NCBI GenBank assembly: GCA_043421945.1
Contig: JBHOGO010000074.1
Location: 1 to 24,541 of the forward strand
Length of the DNA: 24,541 nt
Origin: Thaumasiovibrio sp043421945
Lineage (GTDB): Bacteria > Pseudomonadota > Gammaproteobacteria > Enterobacterales > Vibrionaceae
Reading direction: 5' to 3'
A program made the position numbers and the translations under genes. The notes under the pieces are model-generated. The model searched no databases and was not told the origin of the DNA. It worked only from the letters and a program-made list of their open reading frames with translations. Shown here in pieces: positions 21,955-24,541 of this stretch. How positions within the stretch are numbered: position 1 is the stretch's first letter; each line of letters opens with the position of its first letter.

Positions 21955-21983
21955 TTGACTTTAGTGGACTGTGTTTCTAAAGT
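21955..21983 (+). promoter_or_regulatory. Candidate dacA promoter with long leader
   Basis: TTGACT (21955-21960), 17 bp, TAAAGT (21978-21983). GACTTTAG/CTAAAGTC (21957-21964, 21977-21984) forms an inverted repeat across the same bases. If used, it gives a leader of about 250 bases before dacA, containing the hairpin at 22085-22129. Confidence 0.4.
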
Positions 21984-22084
21984 CTGCTTTGAACGATAAA
22001 ACACGAACATTGTTGGCGAATTTTGCTTGCGAAAGTCATCAAAATGAGTGATTAATAAGCACTACTGAAAGAAAACATCGAGTC

Positions 22085-22129
22085 AATGCGTTAGTTTTTA
22101 GTTATCTGTTGATAAAAAACTAACGCATT
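22085..22129. repeat. 15-bp perfect hairpin in the dacA leader
   Basis: AATGCGTTAGTTTTT (22085-22099) and AAAAACTAACGCATT (22115-22129) are perfect inverted copies with a 15-base loop. The T run is inside the left arm, so on either strand the right arm is not followed by T. That makes a simple terminator less likely than an RNA structural element or a small-RNA end. It lies 110 bases before the dacA ATG. Confidence 0.65.
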
Positions 22130-22238
22130 CATTCGTGACTGAAATAGATAGTTTCAATTTATCTTTTGTTTAAAGATCAAACTCAGTTACGGTTACCACT
22201 AATTTGTTTATTGCATTCACATTTTCAAAGGTCTACCC

Positions 22239-23408
22239 ATGACAAATGCTGCCGCTTACATGCGACTTGCTTCCTTTACCGCCCTAATGTCCGCCTCAGT
22301 GATTGCTGCACCAACCGTCGTTCCAGATGCGCCAGCGATTGCCGCTAAAGGCTACATCTTAATGGACTTCCATTCAGGTCGTATTTTGGCTGAGCAGCAA
22401 GCTGATGAAACGTTGAACCCTGCAAGCTTAACAAAACTAATGACCAGTTATGTCATTGGGCAAGAAGTTAAACGTGGAAATATCTCATTAGACGACAATG
22501 TTGTTATTAGCCAAAATGCTTGGGCACGTAACTTCCCTGATTCATCAAAAATGTTTATCGAAGTCGGTAAAACAGTCAAAGCTGAAGACTTAAACCGCGG
22601 TATTATTGTGCAATCAGGCAACGATGCAAGCGTTGCAATGGCTGAACACGTCGCAGGTTCTGAGGGCTCGTTTGTTAGCTTAATGAACTCTTGGGCAGCA
22701 ACCCTTGGGATGAATTCATCTCACTTTAGTAACGTTCACGGACTTGATGCTGAAGGTCTTTATACGACACCACGAGATATTGCCGTCCTGGCACAAGCCA
22801 TTATTCGCGATGTCCCAGAGCAGCATAAGTATTACAGTGAAAAGTCATTCACCTTCAACGATATCACTCAAAATAACCGAAATGGTTTACTTTGGGATCG
22901 TAGCCTCAATGTTGATGGCATGAAAACAGGTTACACGAAAAGTGCTGGTTACAACCTCGTTTCAACAGCGACTCAAGGCCAGATGCGTTTAGTGAGTGTC
23001 GTCATGGGCACCAGCAGTGCACGCACCCGAGAGGCTGAATCGAAGAAATTACTTAACTATGGTTTCCGTTTCTTTGAAACACTTTCTCCGCACAAAGCAC
23101 AGCAAGAAGTCGTGAGCGAGCGAGTCTGGATGGCTGACGAGCAACAAATTAGCCTTGGTGTTGCTGAAGATACTTTTGTTACCGTTATGCGTAGCCAACG
23201 CAGTAACCTAGCGGCTAATGCTGTACTTGACGGTGAGCTGGAAGCACCGATTTCGAAAGGTGAGCAAGTGGGTAAACTCATTTATCAACTCGACAACGAA
23301 ATCGTGGCAGAAGTTCCACTGATCGCCCTTCAAGATGTTGAGCGTGGTGGCTTCTTTTCACGCTTAAAAGATATGGTTATCAAATTCTTCAAAGGCTTGT
23401 TCAGCTAG
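22239..23408 (+). CDS. dacA: D-alanyl-D-alanine carboxypeptidase, PBP5/6 type
   Basis: This penicillin-binding protein trims the terminal D-Ala from peptidoglycan pentapeptides in the periplasm. A signal peptide (to about residue 24) is followed by the catalytic domain with S63-L-T-K66 (ASLTKLMTSY), S126-G-N and K229-T-G (DGMKTGYT), all intact. A beta-rich second domain follows, then a C-terminal amphipathic helix (FFSRLKDMVIKFFKGLFS) that docks the protein on the inner membrane. The length of 389 is normal. The start at 22239 has AAAGG seven bases upstream; the Met at residue 8 is a less likely alternative. The lipoprotein RlpA and mrdB genes that commonly flank it in enteric bacteria are not present. 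Confidence 0.95.
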   Translation: MTNAAAYMRLASFTALMSASVIAAPTVVPDAPAIAAKGYILMDFHSGRILAEQQADETLNPASLTKLMTSYVIGQEVKRGNISLDDNVVISQNAWARNFPDSSKMFIEVGKTVKAEDLNRGIIVQSGNDASVAMAEHVAGSEGSFVSLMNSWAATLGMNSSHFSNVHGLDAEGLYTTPRDIAVLAQAIIRDVPEQHKYYSEKSFTFNDITQNNRNGLLWDRSLNVDGMKTGYTKSAGYNLVSTATQGQMRLVSVVMGTSSARTREAESKKLLNYGFRFFETLSPHKAQQEVVSERVWMADEQQISLGVAEDTFVTVMRSQRSNLAANAVLDGELEAPISKGEQVGKLIYQLDNEIVAEVPLIALQDVERGGFFSRLKDMVIKFFKGLFS

Positions 23409-23805
23409 TCGATTTTTGTATAACGATGAGCTTCGTTGGACAATAAATTTTTGTGTCATTAAGAGATTTTTTAGCGACAAAGCTCATTCAAATAGCTCTG
23501 TTTAGTGGCATGTATTATTGATGCATGCCACTCGACCTCCCGGCAGCGCTCCTACTTCTCCAGATACTGACTTTTCAATCGTCACTACAAACTGGTCGCT
23601 TTCAGTGAATGCTTTTAAGACTCATTGAATGGATCAACCTTGTTGTATGAAATAAAAAACAAAATCCTTAGCTGCCCACTGTATCCATACACTAAACTTC
23701 TTATATCAGCCGTAACCAACCCTGACTTGTTGATGCATGCTCAATCTATATCAACGTAAAAATAATTCTCCACAACCATTTCGTCAGACAGTGTGAAGAG
23801 GTCGC
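23409..23805. other. Non-coding spacer after dacA
   Basis: No gene is seen. AACGA/TCGTT (23423-23427, 23434-23438) forms a small hairpin near an AT-rich stretch that may terminate dacA weakly. TTGATGCATGC occurs at 23518-23528 and again at 23730-23740. The right end must hold the promoter of the next gene; no clear one is visible. Confidence 0.4.
23504..23532. repeat. Inverted repeat between dacA and the 143-aa gene
   Basis: AGTGGCATG (23504-23512) and CATGCCACT (23524-23532) form a 9-bp perfect stem with an 11-base loop. No T run follows on either strand. Confidence 0.55.
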
Positions 23806-24237
23806 ATGACAATTATTGAAGAATGGCTAGAAGCCAAAAGTAACCAGCCATCCACCTTAGAAAGCTGGTTAATCACCACACCAAGAACCATCTTCAATCC
23901 ACCGCTAACTCCCCTGAAGCAACAGGCTATTGGCGAATGGTATCAAGCCTGCTTAACATGCTATCGAACGAACAAAATAAACGCTGAATGTGGGAGTGAA
24001 TGGTTACAGTTGGCTTATAGCTATCTGCAAGTTATGGCATCTGATCAACGGCATAGTAGTGAGGTGCGCTTATGGTGCCTACACCGTCTCGATCACTTGA
24101 TCGTCGCATTACTAGAGAGTCCTCATCAAGACAGCACAGCAGCAGAAGAAACCATCTCTGCCCACATCGCTTTTATGGCGGGTCAGCAACATCAAAATTT
24201 ACCTAACGATTTTCGAGTCCCCCCTTTTTCTTCTTAG
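23806..24237 (+). CDS. 143-aa protein of unknown function, all-helical
   Basis: A good ribosome binding site (AGAGGT) precedes the ATG. The product has no signal peptide or membrane segment. It looks helical throughout and is rich in Trp, His and Cys (EWYQACLTCYR, GSEWLQLAYSYLQVM, RLWCLHRLDHLIVALL), and it ends in a short Pro/Phe tail. I do not recognise a family. The many conserved-looking aromatic positions and the balanced composition argue for a real gene. It stands between dacA and an insertion sequence, with about 260 bases before the transposase start. Confidence 0.65.
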   Translation: MTIIEEWLEAKSNQPSTLESWLITTPRTIFNPPLTPLKQQAIGEWYQACLTCYRTNKINAECGSEWLQLAYSYLQVMASDQRHSSEVRLWCLHRLDHLIVALLESPHQDSTAAEETISAHIAFMAGQQHQNLPNDFRVPPFSS

Positions 24238-24438
24238 CATTCAGCACCCTAAATAAAGACAAAGCACACGCATATCGCTACACCCATTCTATCCATTCAG
24301 CCCGGAAGGGACAATTTCCATAAAAATCAAACGCATAAAACAAAAACACATCGACAGCTCCGATCACTAACACTAATCAAAAACGCATACAACCACATAA
24401 CTAACCTGAACTCGGGATAAGAATAGAAGGGAACTAAA

Positions 24439-24497
24439 AGCTGGCTCTGCGATCAGATCTTTCGACCAAGAAGGAAATCATCGCAAAGGAGCCAGCT
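24439..24497 (+). promoter_or_regulatory. Hairpin covering the transposase ribosome binding site
   Basis: AGCTGGCTC-TGCGAT (24439-24453) pairs with ATCGCA (24480-24485), a three-base bulge, and GAGCCAGCT (24489-24497). The right arm contains part of the ribosome binding site AAAGGAG and ends at the base before the ATG. A transcript entering from outside would hide the start site, which resembles the fold-back control known for some transposases. Confidence 0.6.
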
Positions 24498-24541
24498 ATG
24501 AACAAACTAACCGACCTATTTTGTCATGTCGATGACTTTTG
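24498..24541 (+). CDS. IS982-family transposase, N-terminus only
   Basis: Only 14 codons are inside the window. They read MNKLTDLFCHVDDF, which matches the typical opening of IS982-family transposases (x-KLT-x-x-FC-x-VDDF, where the Asp residues belong to the start of the conserved region). The ribosome binding site AAAGGAG lies eight bases upstream, inside a hairpin. Whether the gene is intact beyond the edge is unknown. Confidence 0.7.
   Translation, partial: MNKLTDLFCHVDDF

Larger units (their letters stand above)
24439..24541 (+). mobile_element. Left part of an IS982-type insertion sequence, cut by the window
   Basis: The transposase start and its leader are seen. The true left terminal inverted repeat cannot be fixed, because the right end is outside the window; it may lie somewhat left of 24439. 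The stretch 24238-24438 has no gene and no obvious target-site duplication that can be checked here. Confidence 0.55.

Noticed and set aside
1..24541. CRISPR arrays, tRNA or rRNA genes, prophage or integron signatures
   Set aside because: No regularly spaced repeats, cloverleaf-like or rRNA-like sequences, integrases or attachment sites were seen.

Overview
The window looks like chromosomal DNA of a marine gammaproteobacterium, most likely Vibrionaceae. The grounds are the moderate-to-low GC, a CheV, a YqhD-type dehydrogenase and a DacA close to those of enteric and Vibrio relatives, and above all a Pds gene set (OmpA-like PdsO, regulator PdsR, kinase PdsS), a set described from mostly marine Proteobacteria. 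No species can be named. There are no rRNA or tRNA genes, no CRISPR array and no prophage. The only mobile DNA is the start of an IS982-type transposase at the right edge.

Layout. Positions 1-2500 hold small genes: a 22-aa basic peptide with its own ribosome binding site and terminator (394-462), a 99-aa protein of unknown function, a 225-aa outer-membrane-barrel-like protein, and a 40-aa very acidic peptide (2228-2350). Positions 2507-6627, all on the minus strand, carry a patatin-like lipase, an SgrR-type regulator (DNA-binding head plus solute-binding-protein body), and a LytS/YehU-type membrane histidine kinase whose ATP-binding motifs look eroded. Positions 6856-10100 carry an unknown protein with a faint acetyltransferase-like half, an aspartate/aromatic aminotransferase, a 66-aa membrane protein and cheV. 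A secreted SPOR-like protein follows at 10224-11075.

The centre (11176-15138) is the Pds module. pdsO on the minus strand diverges from the abutting pdsR-pdsS pair. Five 8-bp direct repeats spaced 11, 11, 21 and 11 bp lie in the shared intergenic region, as expected for binding by an OmpR-family regulator such as PdsR. The dedicated sortase and its single target protein, which characterise this system, are not in the window. Downstream of pdsO there are instead one well-supported micro-ORF for a 22-aa membrane peptide and a weaker 46-aa candidate.

Positions 15255-20157 form a probable co-directional operon: an isochorismatase-family hydrolase, a minimal nucleotidyltransferase, an NMT1-like substrate-binding lipoprotein, and a hybrid histidine kinase overlapping it by 11 bp. 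The last two probably form a ligand-binding-protein/kinase sensor pair. Positions 20480-23408 carry yqhD and dacA, separated by 607 bp of structured non-coding DNA. The window ends with an unknown 143-aa protein and the transposase start, whose ribosome binding site lies in a long hairpin.
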